Shown here piece by piece: positions 1 through 9,735 of a stretch of 64,000 nt of DNA. The translations under genes were made by a program, and so were the position numbers. The DNA comes from Cyanophora paradoxa (Eukaryota > Glaucocystophyceae > Cyanophorales > Cyanophoraceae), in contig QPMI01000170.1 in assembly GCA_004431415.1 (NCBI GenBank), positions 151,622 through 215,621 on the forward strand, in the 5' to 3' direction. Every line of letters starts with the position of its first letter. Positions within the stretch are counted from its first letter, which is position 1. A model generated the notes under the pieces. The model saw nothing but the letters and a program-made list of their open reading frames with translations. It did not search any database and was not told the DNA's origin.

Positions 1-17
1 TCGACGTCGTAATCCGA

Positions 18-96
18 TGATCAAACCTCAACTTTCGTCCAACTTTCGTCCAACTTTCGTCCATCAAACCTCAACTTTCGTCCAACTTTCGTCCAG
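18..96. repeat. Tandem 11-bp repeat (CAACTTTCGTC)
   Basis: The unit CAACTTTCGTC occurs at least five times here, in two groups separated by the spacer CATCAAACCT, which is itself repeated. This is a short minisatellite at the window edge, directly before a possible exon. No function is evident. Confidence 0.8.
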
Positions 97-99
97 TAT

Positions 100-276
100 G
101 AGTGCCGATCGACGAGTGCCGGAGCTACCTGGGCGAGCAGGCGCGCCGCCTCGGCAAGGGGGCCACATCCGTGTAGGCAACGTGGTCGTCTCACTGCCCA
201 GCGACCAGGCGCAGGTCGTTAAGCTCCTCGCTGAGTTGGTGTGCCTTTCTACCCAAGGGCTACTACCAGTACCTTA
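100..276 (+). other. Possible 5' exons of the following gene
   Basis: This stretch reads as short coding-like segments. One frame gives DECRSYLGEQARRLGKGATS; a putative 29-nt GTAGGC...CCCAG intron would then lead to DQAQVVKLLAELV. An intron acceptor (GCCGCAG) ends at 383, just before the first clear exon of the next gene, so that gene must have upstream exons, and these are the best candidates. The proposed intron is unusually short and no start codon is proven. Confidence 0.25.
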
Positions 277-383
277 GTGACCTCTAGCTAGTGATCTTGA
301 GATGCCTAAGAGATAGCTCCTAAGCCTCATGTGTTCTTGCGCCACGTTTAGCTGACGCCCCGCTGTCCGCCCCGGCGCCGCAG

Positions 384-3300
384 TCCGACAAGCAGCGGAA
401 AGGGCTCATCACCCCGGACTCGCGGGCGGCGTCGGCGATCAGCGGGCCGCGCCGCTCGCGCCCGCCGTCGCAACGGGAGGCCCGCAGCCCGTCCCCCGAA
501 AGCCGGGCGCGCACGCCGCTGCTGGGGGCCCTCGCGTCGGACGAGCCGCACTTCTCGTACCTTGTCTCGGCGCCGACGAGCGAGAAGGCGGGCACGCAGC
601 GCCTGGAGGACTACGTGGCGGAGATCCGCGCCCGCCGCTCCCTCCTGCACCTCGACGAGGCCGAGGACGAGGAGGGGCGGCGCGCGCCCAGCAGGGGCGC
701 GCTGGGGCTGGCGACGCCGCCGGCGCAGGCGGCGCGGCTGCCTTTCCCCAAGGTGGACGCCTCCAAGTTCAAGTGGAGCGCGGCGGTCGCCGTGCATCGC
801 GCCCAAGTCGGCACCTGGCAGTACATCTCGAAGCGCCCCGTGCGCCCCGCTGCCCGCCCGCCGCCGCCGCCCCTGCCGCGGCGCTGATGGCGGGGCGGCA
901 GGGGGAGATCTCGGTGAAGTTCGACTTCGGGCACCGGCTGCTCTCCTGGCGGCTGCGGGGCCAGACGGCAATCTTCCGCTGCGACGTGCCCTTCGGGGCC
1001 CTCGCCGGCCTCCACCTCGTCCCCGTCCCCGGCGCCGAGTCCTACGCCATGCTCACCCTCGAGGTGCCCCGCCCCGGACCCCGCCCCGCCCCCGCCCCCG
1101 CCCCCCTGAGCCCCCGCCCGCAGCTCGCGCACCCGTGCCGCTTCTACCGCGCCGCGAACCGCCCGCCGGCAGCGGGGCAGGCGGGGGCGGGGGCGCTGGG
1201 GCCGGGCAGGGGGCGCGGGCGGGGGCGGGCGGGGGCGGGTGGGAGGAGTGCGCGGACTTCACGTCCGGGAGGCGTCGCGGGTGGCGGAGCACTTCCTGCT
1301 CGTCGCCCTCGACGAGGCCCGCCCCTTCGTCGACGAGGCCCTCCGCGCCGACGAGGCCCTCCGCTACCGCCTCGCCGCCGCCCGCCGCGACGGCCGCGCC
1401 CCGCCCGCCTCCCGGGGCCCCTCGTCTCCCTCCCGGCCCCCGGCCCCTGAGCCGCCACACGCTCGACGCCGTCGCCGCCATCAACGACGCCATCGACGCC
1501 GGCATCGCCGCCGCCGCCCCCTCGCCCTCCCCCGCGCCGCCTCCGCCCCGCCCGACTCTCCTCCGCCCACCGCCCCGCCCCGACGCCCTCCCCGCCCCCT
1601 CCTCGACGAGCGCCGGGCCGCGCGAGTGGGGCGTGCCGCGGGTGGTGGGCCCGCTGCCGGCACCCCCGCTGGAGGAGGCGCCGCTCTCGGGGCCGGCGCG
1701 GCGGCTCGCGCAGCAGCAGCGGGAGCGGCAGGAGCAGCGGGAGGCGGCGGGGGAGGGGTACAGCTCGTGGTGGTCGAGGGTGGGGCGCGCGGGGCCGCAG
1801 GCGAGCTACTGGCAGGCGCCGCTCGCCTTCGAGCCGAGGACGACCCGCCGCCGCCGCGCCCCGACGGGACGCCGCCCGTCGGGGCGGCGGCTACGCCGGC
1901 GCCGCCTCCACCGGCGTCCTCCGCCGCATGAACAGGCGAGCGCCGCCCGTCGCCCCCCTCGCCCCCCGCCCCCTCGACCCCGCCCGCAGCATCATCCGCA
2001 AGTCGGGGGCGATGTCGCGGCGGGCGGCGACGAACCTGCGGCTGCACCAGAGCGCGCGGGCGCCGCTGCGGGACGGGCCGGAGGAGCAGGGGCCGCCGCC
2101 GGGGCCGGCGGGCCTCCTGCTGGCGACGGGCTCGCCGGGGCGGGGCGCCCTCATCGGCTTCGGGCTGCTCGCCCCGCGCACGCCGCCTCCGCGCGGCCGC
2201 CCCCGGCAGGCGACCGCGGCGCCGAGGAGGAGGAGGAGGAGGAGGAGGAGGCGCGGCCGGCGACGGACGGCTCTGCCCTCGCCGGCTGGCAGATGCGCTC
2301 CATCACCGACGGCGGGGCCTCCACGGGTCCGCCCCGAGAGGCGAGGAATGAGGGGGAGAGCGAGGAGGAGGCTGGGGGTGCGGGGGCGCTACCGGCGGGG
2401 GCGGAGGTGGCGGCGTGGGGCGAGGGCGGCGAGGAGGAGTCGCCGCTGGCGATCGCGGCGCAGCAGGCCGCCGCCGCCGCCGACCGCCGCTCCCCGTCCC
2501 GCGCCGGCTCCGCAGCTGCCAGCGCCCACCGCAGCCTCCCGTCCCGCGGCAGCGCCGGCAGCGCCCGCCCGCCCCCGGCGCCGCCGCCCGCCGCACGCCG
2601 CCGGCCCTCCCGTGCGCCCCCCTCGGGGCCCGCCCTGCCGGCCGCCCGCCCGGCGTCGGGCTCCGGCATTGCCGGCCTGCCGCTCGCCATCGCGGGTCTC
2701 CCGCAGGGGCGGTCGCGGGGGAGGAGCCTTTTCCGCCGGGGCCGGGCGGGGCGGAGAGCGCCCGCTCCTCCCTCGCCAGCGGCGGCAGCACCGCGCGCCC
2801 CGCCCCGCCGCCCCTCCCCGCCCCCTCTCCGGGCGACGCAACGGAGGATGCGGGCGGCGAGGCGCCCGGCGGCGACGCACCCGCAGCCGGCCGCGAGGAG
2901 CGCCAGGCGCAGCCCGAGGAAGCAAGGGAAGGAGGAGAGCAGAAGGATGCGGAGGTGGAGGCAGGGGCGGCGCCTGAGGCGGCGGATGCGGGCCCGGGTG
3001 GAATCGAGGAGGGCACGGCAGAACCCGAGACGGAGGCGGCAGCGACAGAGGCGGAGGCCGGGGAGGAGGCGGCGGCAGAGGAGGAGGGGGCCGGCGAGGC
3101 GGAGGGCGCGGAGCCGGAGGGCGCAGGCAGAGAAGAGCCCGCGGAGGGCGCGGAGCCGGAGCCCCCCGCGCAGGAGGAGGAGCCGCTCGAGGAGGCGGCG
3201 GAAGCAGCGACGGCAGCGGCCGCAGAGGCGGCGGCCGCGGAGGCTGGCACTGCGCAGGCGGCGGGCCCCGCGGACCCCGAGGCTGGCATCCAGGATGCCC

Positions 3301-5845
3301 CGGGGCCTGCAGCCGCCGAGCCAGCTGTCGCGGAGGCCCCGGGGCCGGCCGCAGAGGATGCGATGGCGGCGCTGCAGGAGCCGGAAAAGGCCGTGGAGGA
3401 GGCCGCGGAGGGGGCGGGGGAGGCCCCGCCGGCGGAGCCCGACTCGGCGAAGAGAAGCGAGGGGCGAGCAGCGTCCGAGTCGCAGCTCCCCTCGCAAGCC
3501 GCCGCCCGCTCGCGGCCCGTGTCGGCGGCAGAGCGCGCGGCTGCGCTGGCGGCGGCTGCGGCTGCGGGGGCCGGGGCGGGGCGGGGCGGGGCACGCGGAG
3601 GGCCTGGAGGGGCGCTGGCGGCGGCGGCGACGGCGGCGGGCGAGGCGCCCTTCGCCCCCTCCGCCTTCCTCGGCGGCCGCTTCGCCCTCGACGAGCGCGC
3701 GCCCGGCGGGGCGGCGAGCCCGCCCCTGCCGAGGAGGCGGCGCCGGTGGCGGGCCGGCCGGCGGCGGCGGCCGCGGGCCGGCCGGCGGCGGCGCGGGCTG
3801 TGAAGGACGGGGAGCGGGCGGAGGTGGCGGCGGCGGCACGGCAGGCGCGGCAGGCGGCGGCCGACCTACGGCGCTGGCTGGGGACGCCCCCCGCCGAGCG
3901 CCGCCTCCGGCGCCTCAAGGAGCGGCAGGCCCAGTGCGCCCCCGCCCCACCGAGACCGACCCCGCGCCCGCGCCCCTCCCGACGCCGGCCCGCGCAGGCG
4001 CGAGGCGACGGGCCCGCGTTCGCCGTCGCCGGCGCCGGGCTCGCCCCGAGGGAGGGGAGACGTCAGTGGGGCCCTCGCGGCGCGCCTGCAGCGGGCGCGG
4101 GGCGGCCCGGCGGGGGCCGGGGCTCCCCGAGCCCCTGCCCTCCCTGCACGTCTCCGCCGCCGTCCACTACGCTCACGCCGAGGGCCTTCAGGAGGCGCGC
4201 GGGCCCCGCGCCTCCCCCCTGCCGGCCTGGGGCCGGGGCGCTGAGGCGGGGCGGGGGCAGGAGGCGGTGCACGGGACGTACGCGGCGGCGGTGGCGGAGG
4301 CGGTGGCGGAGGGGCGGATCGAGCCCGGCGAGGCCATCGCGCTCCTCGACGACTTCCTCGCCAAGCGCGCCGAAGCCCTCGCCGCCGGCCGCGCCGGCAT
4401 CGCCCCGCCCGCCGCGCCCCGGCCGCAGCGCCTCGCCCCGACGACCGCGCGTACGAGTGCGCGCCGCCCGACCCGCCGCGCTCCGGCCCCCCCGACGAGC
4501 TGCGCGCAGGCCGAACCAGCTGGAGTACGCGCCGATCGATGTGCGCGGGGTGGACATGCACGGCAAGGCCACGCGGCGCATCCGCCGGCGGCGGCGGACG
4601 AGCGCCGAGGGGACGCCCGTGCAGGGGGCGGCCACGCCGGATCTCTCCCGGTCGCCGACGTTCCTGGCGGACGGGGCGCCGCCCCAGTGGCCCTCGCCCT
4701 TCGCGGCGCGCGGGGCCCTCCTCCCGAACATCGCGGGGCGCACCTCGGGCCCCACCACGCCGCCTTCGCCCCGCCCTCCCCTCGCCGGCCCCGGCCCCGG
4801 CGGCCGGCCCGCGGGAGGCGGTGCCGGCGGTGCCGGCGGAGGCGCAGCGGCCGCGGGAGGAGGTGCAGCGGGAGCGGGACATGCTGCGGTGCGCGCGCGC
4901 CCCCCGGACCGCCGCCTGGTCCCCGGCGCGATCGCGAGCTGACGTGCGCGCTGGCAGGCGGCGGAAGCTGACGGTGCCCGGGGCCCGCAAGATCGTGAGC
5001 GAGCCCAAGGGGAAGCCCTCGATCCTGCCCCAGTACGGCGTCGACTGGCTCGAGCGGCGCGGGCCGGCCGCCCCGGCCCGCGCGGGGGCGCCCGGCGCAG
5101 GCGCCCCCGACTCGGAGGCGGAGGAGCAGGCAGTCGAACAAGCTGCGGGGGCGGAGGCGGACGAGCGGGGCGGGGCGGGCGGCCCCTGCGCGTCGACGGG
5201 CGGGCACCTGCGCCGGCGGCCCTCCCGCCACGCACCTCCTCTCCGCGAAGCCGCTGCTGGGCCCGCGGCCCCTCGCCGCCCTCGCGCTGGCGGCGCCCTC
5301 GCCGGACGCGCGCGCCGGCTCACCGCCGCGCCCGCGGGCCGGCCTCCCCTTCGTCGACGGAGTCTCCCTGGGCCCGGACGGCCTGCCCCGCTCGCCTTCG
5401 CCGCTCGCGCCCGGCCCGGCCTCGCCCTCGTCGGCGGCCGCCGGGGAGGCCCCGAGGGGGAGGCGGCCTCGGTGGCGCCCGACGCGGAGGCGCTTCTCGC
5501 CGCCCGCCGCTCCGCCACGCCGGCCTCCCCGGCGCGCCCCGGCCCCGCCTCCGCCAGCGCTCCCGCGGCTCCTCCCGCCCCGCCACCTCCGACCGCCCCG
5601 CCGCGCTCCCGCCGTCCTGGAGCGCGCGGGGGCGCTCGCGCCCAGACACGACGGAGGCGGCGGCGCTCGCCGCGCAGGCCCTCGACAGCGTCGCGAGCGC
5701 CGTCTCGCTCGCCGTCGACGGCTTCGACGGGCTTGCCTCGGTCGCCGCCCTCGCCGAGCCCCGCCCCATCTCCGTCGGCGTGCGCCCGAATTCCGCCACG
5801 CAACCCCCACCAGCGCGCGCACGTGGCGCCCTATGTAAACGCTGA
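384..5845 (+). CDS. Large low-complexity protein with conserved N-terminal domain
   Basis: Multi-exon gene; the 5' end is not resolved. The first clear exon runs from an acceptor at 383 to a GTGCGC donor at 840; the next introns are 840-901 and 1064-1123. The spliced N-terminal part gives WQYISKRPGEISVKFDFGH, then LLSWRLRGQTAIFRCDVPF, then LTLE-LAHPCRFYRA and WEECADFTSG. The order basic beta-strand, SWRL, F-G-LAGL, LTLE-PCRFYR, W-DFTSG resembles an uncharacterised plant and amoebal family (from memory, motif LWQATSDFTGGQAS); its function is unknown to me. The frame breaks by one base at about 1268. The rest is low complexity: P/A/R stretches, an E/A-rich block (about 2880-3560), basic helical segments (about 3800-3930) and short ordered pieces such as EAIALLDDFLAKRAEAL near 4340. 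The last exon ends SVGVRPNSATQPP...CKR with TGA at 5843-5845. It may be more than one gene. Confidence 0.55.
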
Positions 5846-6052
5846 CTGCGCCTCGTTTTTGCGCAGTCTGTCAAGCCTTGGGCCGACGACCCCGACCACC
5901 ACGTATAGCTATCAGCTAGCGCTGCCAGGCTGTTGTCTCGGCATTTTCGGCTGTCACAGTGTTGTCTCTAGTTATTGCGCACGAACACTGGCGTGCGGAA
6001 CCGGGGTTCGGATCCGGTGGAGGTCTTTTCACGTGAGGTCTGTTACGGTAGC

Positions 6053-6574
6053 CAGTGATGGCATTAATAATACTCCCCAAAACGCCGACCTTAACATTAA
6101 TAGTTAAGGTCTTTATTATAATATTAATAACATTATAGTGTATTATAATAATGCTCCATACAAATCCCGCCCCGGCAGCCCCGTCCTGCTTCTTCTTCGT
6201 ACATTCAGCACTCTTAAATGAAGCAGATAAGCAAGATTCAACCGTTTGAACTGTGCAGCTACGTGTTTAGAACAGGCTTGTGCCTTCTTTAAGAGATGGT
6301 GAGAGGGGTATGGTACCTGAGGTGTGTTCCATGGAGCTGTCAGGATGTCCGAGCGCTCGCAGAGCATTCAGACACATCTTAAACATCGTTTTAAAGCGTT
6401 GAGTTGCGTCGTGGTGCGCTCCTGGGCAAAAGAAAGCGCACTAATAGGGGGTACCCCCGTATATTAATATTGTATTGTTAAGGTCCCCGATTCGGGGGAA
6501 CCTTATAATAATACTATTATAATGCATTATAATAATGTTTATTACTGGATATTAATATTAAACGGCCATCACTG
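6053..6574. mobile_element. hAT-like MITE, copy 1
   Basis: A 522-bp AT-rich island in a GC-rich setting. It starts CAGTGATGGC (6053-6062) and ends with the exact reverse complement GCCATCACTG (6565-6574). It is flanked by a perfect 8-bp direct duplication, ACGGTAGC, at 6045-6052 and 6575-6582. The similarity continues inward, with CCGACCTTAAC-type and TTATAATAATG motifs inverted at both ends. An 8-bp target site and CAGNG terminal repeats are typical of hAT elements. There is no transposase ORF, so it is a non-autonomous MITE. A second element with the same termini lies at 29897-30397. Confidence 0.9.
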
Positions 6575-6582
6575 ACGGTAGC

Positions 6583-7155
6583 GCGGCTCCGGCCGCGGAT
6601 CCCAAGTCGCTCTGGCTCTTGGCATTCTCAGTCCGTAGAAGATTTCTGCAGCTCTTGTGGCACTGTTAGTTTGTCGGTTAGCGTCTCTACAGGACAGTCA
6701 TCCTCGTGGGCCCAGGCGCCCATTAAAAGCGATAGTGAAGCGAAGGAGAAGTCTCGGAGGCCTGCGGCGTGCCGTGTGCGCTTCGCCCCGGTTTAGCGTG
6801 TCACGGCTTCCGGAGCAAGATGATCGCAAGCACCGGGCGCTCGGGCTCGAATAATGTTGTGAGGGACTTTGCGAGCTTCCAGGTGCGCTGCTAGGGCGCC
6901 GATCGTGTCATGGGTGGTTCCGGAGCCTACGGTCGATCTGCGGCGTGGCCTGCGCCCGATCTCGCACGAAACGTCTCTAATGTACATGTACTGCGGCACA
7001 GGAGCAAATCGTGAAGGTCCGAACGCTTTCCCGCGAGCCTCGCGTCGCCGCTACTAGCTCTACATGGCCGCCACTAGCAACAGGAACAGCGACTGCGCAC
7101 GCGCAGTCGTCTAAATGACATCTTTTAGGAATATCGGCAGCGAGCTTCGTGGTCA
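6583..7155. other. Intergenic, no gene recognised
   Basis: Only short unconnected open frames are present and none resembles a known protein. The last 15 bases before the next start (ATATCGGCAG at about 7131-7140) could be an intron acceptor, so an upstream exon of the next gene may lie here. Confidence 0.4.
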
Positions 7156-7896
7156 ATGAAGTACGGGGAGGAACTCGAGAGGAAGAGGATCGCCCGCAAC
7201 GGCGCCGACGAGTCTCGTGACGTAGCTAGTGACTACTTCTTCCTGCTGGTGAGCGAGACGCTTTCACCCTCGCACGACTTGCCCCCGACGCGGCCCGCGC
7301 AGCTCCAGAAGAACGCGGAGCAGTTCGGCCACGCGCCTCCGGCGCTGCAGGAGCGCCTAGGGCTGCGGAACGGGCCCTCCGCCCCGACTTCCAAGGACCA
7401 GCTCCCTTGGGGCGACCACGCCCTCCCCTCGGCACCGCCGGAGCCCCGCGTGCCCCACAGGAACGGACTGCACCCCAGCAGCAGCAGGCGCGGGCAGGAA
7501 GCGCACCGGGCGGAAGCGCCGGCGATGACGACGCCGCCGGCCTCGCACGGGGTGCGCCCCGAGGGCGCGTTCCTCGCGGCCCAGGCCAAGGCCTCCGTCT
7601 CGCCGCAGAAGGCCGCCGCCTCGCCGGGGAAGGCGCCTGCAATCGGCACGCCCACGAGGCCGCCCGTACTCCCCGCCCTCGCCGTCGCCGGCAGGGGCGG
7701 TATGAGCCCGGCCAGCAAGTCCCCGCGCGCCCCGGCGCCCTCGGGCGCGGGGGCGGGGCCGTCGCCGCTGCGCCCCGGGGAAGGCTCGCCGCGGAGGGCA
7801 CTGCTCGCCGGCGGGGGCGAGAGCAAGTCGTTCTCCTCCCCGCGGCCCCGCGTGCTCCCTGCCAAGGCCCTCCGCTCCTCCAGCGCCCGGCATTAG
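7156..7896 (+). CDS. P/A/S-rich protein of unknown function
   Basis: An open frame of 246 codons starting at ATG 7156. The first 30 residues (MKYGEELERKRIARNGADES) are charged and probably helical; the remainder is rich in Pro, Ala and Ser with short basic SP/RP motifs such as SPRRALL and ends SSSARH. A segment of 54 nt at 7249-7302 starts GTGAGC and ends GCGCAG and could be an in-frame intron; removing it joins DYFFLL to LQKNAEQFGHAP. I do not recognise the family. Disordered, cytosolic or cytoskeletal is a guess from composition. It converges on EMC2. Confidence 0.5.
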   Translation: MKYGEELERKRIARNGADESRDVASDYFFLLVSETLSPSHDLPPTRPAQLQKNAEQFGHAPPALQERLGLRNGPSAPTSKDQLPWGDHALPSAPPEPRVPHRNGLHPSSSRRGQEAHRAEAPAMTTPPASHGVRPEGAFLAAQAKASVSPQKAAASPGKAPAIGTPTRPPVLPALAVAGRGGMSPASKSPRAPAPSGAGAGPSPLRPGEGSPRRALLAGGGESKSFSSPRPRVLPAKALRSSSARH

Positions 7897-8110
7897 CGCC
7901 CCAGCTATAGGTCTCCGGCCCCCCGCATCGCCGCACCCTATCGAGGGCCCTCTCGGCCCTTCATTTATTCACGTAATTAATGTATTCGCGCCAGCTGCAG
8001 CTCTCCGTCGTGTAATTATTTTTCGCGTTTGATTTTGCCGCTGTATCGTTGCTTTGAAATAGCTGCAATGGGCTAGCATTGCGCGCTGCTTCGCGCGAGG
8101 GCGGGGCGGG

Positions 8111-9375
8111 TCAGGAGGAGGAGGCGGCGGCGAGGAAGCGCTTGACGACGGGGAGCTGGGGCAGGCCGGTGTCGGGGGCCCCAGCGGCCTTGGCGGCCGG
8201 CGAGGAGTACGTCTCGAGGAGCTGCCTGCGGACCCACTCCTCGACGTCGGCGTTCTCGCGCACCTCGGCGCTCTCCTTGGACTTGCCCCGCAGCGCCGCC
8301 GCCACGGCCACGGTCGCCATCAGGCAGCCGTACAGGCACCGCAGCGACATCGTCCCCGCGAGCCGCATCGAGTGGATGTAGTACTTGCGCGCCATCTTGA
8401 AGTTCTCCAGCCCGCCGATGGTGAAGAGGACCTGCGCGCGCGACGCTCAGCGCCCCGCCCTGCCTCGCCCCGCCGCCTCGCTGCCACGGCGCTCGCCTCT
8501 GCGTATTTGAGGTGGAACGTCGAGTTCTGCGGCGCCGAGAGGATGAGCTCCTCGAAGCAGAACTGGGCGCTCGTGAACCTGTTCGCGCTTTTCGTTACTG
8601 GCGGGGTCCGCGGCGAGCGGCCGGCATGCGGCGCACTGGTGCAGCGAGATGTACAGGTCAGCAAGCTCGGACCATGCGTCCGCGTCCGCCTGGTACACCT
8701 TGAGGTAGGCGTTTAAAGCGTCCACAGCGGCGCCCCACTGCCCCTGCGCCTTGTGGATCGCTACTCTCCGCTTCAGGACGATCTGCACCCTCGATGTGAA
8801 CCGCAAGCTTCGGTGCTTCCTGAGAGCCGCGCACGGGGTTCGCAGCGTCCTCGCTCAACAGCTGCGTGTACAGAACAATGGCCGCGTCGTAGTCGCCTTG
8901 CGCCTCCAGGATCATGCCCTCCAGCCTCCTCACGCGGAAGCTGGACGGGTATTTCGATCGTAGCGCCTTGAAGCATTCCTGCGGGGGGCCGGCGAAGAGG
9001 GGCATGAGCGCGGGACGGGACGGGATGCGTGGCGGCGCACATTCGCGCAGTCCAGGTCGCCGGCGTCTAGAGCCGCAATGAGCGTCTGTTCGTATACGTC
9101 CCAGGCTGCGCGAGGCGGGCAGCCGCGCGGCGTGAGCGCAGCGAGGTCGGCTCGATGCGCAGGCCTCGCGACCAGCGAAGCTACGAACCTTCGCTGCCGA
9201 GCTTGCCGCGCTGCTTCAGCGCCCGTCGACCGCATGGCAGCGCCTCAGCCTTCCGTGCTTTGGTCTCACGAAGCAAGGACAGGATCCTTCGCACGAGCCC
9301 AAAGTCCGCCGATGCAAAGCTGCATTGCCTCAGCGTGTCCAGCGCCTGGAGGAGCGCTGGATAACTCGACGCCAT
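8111..9375 (-). CDS. EMC2: ER membrane protein complex subunit 2
   Basis: EMC2 is the cytosolic TPR-like subunit of the ER membrane protein insertase. Exons, in gene order on the minus strand: 9375-9189, 9105-9041, 8978-8835, 8782-8637, 8578-8497, 8431-8111. The spliced protein is 314 aa (human 297). Diagnostic segments in order: AWDVYEQTLIAALDAGDLD, FRVRRLEGMILEAQGDYDA, LKRRVAIHKAQGQWGAAV, AWSELADLYISLHQFTSAQ, CFEELILSAPQNSTFHLKY, VLFTIGGLENFKMARKYY. These match the family colinearly from end to end. Four introns are GT-AG; the one at 8432-8496 has a GC donor (GAG|GCGAGC), which gives the expected AE-VLF junction. The start ATG (MASSYPALLQ) is the first in frame. It diverges from SUGP1 with a 360-bp shared upstream region. 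Confidence 0.93.
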
Positions 9376-9735
9376 GGTCGCGCAACCCACGAGATCGCGT
9401 ACCCCGTTTGTGGCAGAAAGTCTCACGAAATGCGAGCCTCCCGCGCCTCTCGCTCTGATCGAACGCGCAACTGAACAAAATCGGGGCTGCAGGTACCCGA
9501 CGGCAGGCGGCGAGCCTCTGCCCCCTGGAGTCCAGCCGGTCGCGCTGCCGGCGAATGACGGCAGGTGCGCTCGATTTTGGTCAAAGCCTGCCCGAGCTAG
9601 CCGCCTTCCCATCTCTCCTATCGAGCCTGCGGTGTGGCCTTATGACGGCGCGCCGCGCGCTGAGCGCTCTTACGCACGCAGGAGCTCGAACAATTGTTCT
9701 GATGCGCGTTTTCACGCAGCTTCCTCGCTCAGTTC

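Noticed and set aside
562-4971. A single 1469-codon plus-strand frame
   Set aside because: It runs through several introns and mixes at least three frames; recognisable segments jump between frames, so it is not the real protein.
6461-6560. Possible rho-independent-like hairpin GGTCCCCGATTCGGGGGAACC
   Set aside because: It is an internal inverted repeat of the MITE, in a eukaryotic genome; bacterial terminator logic does not apply.
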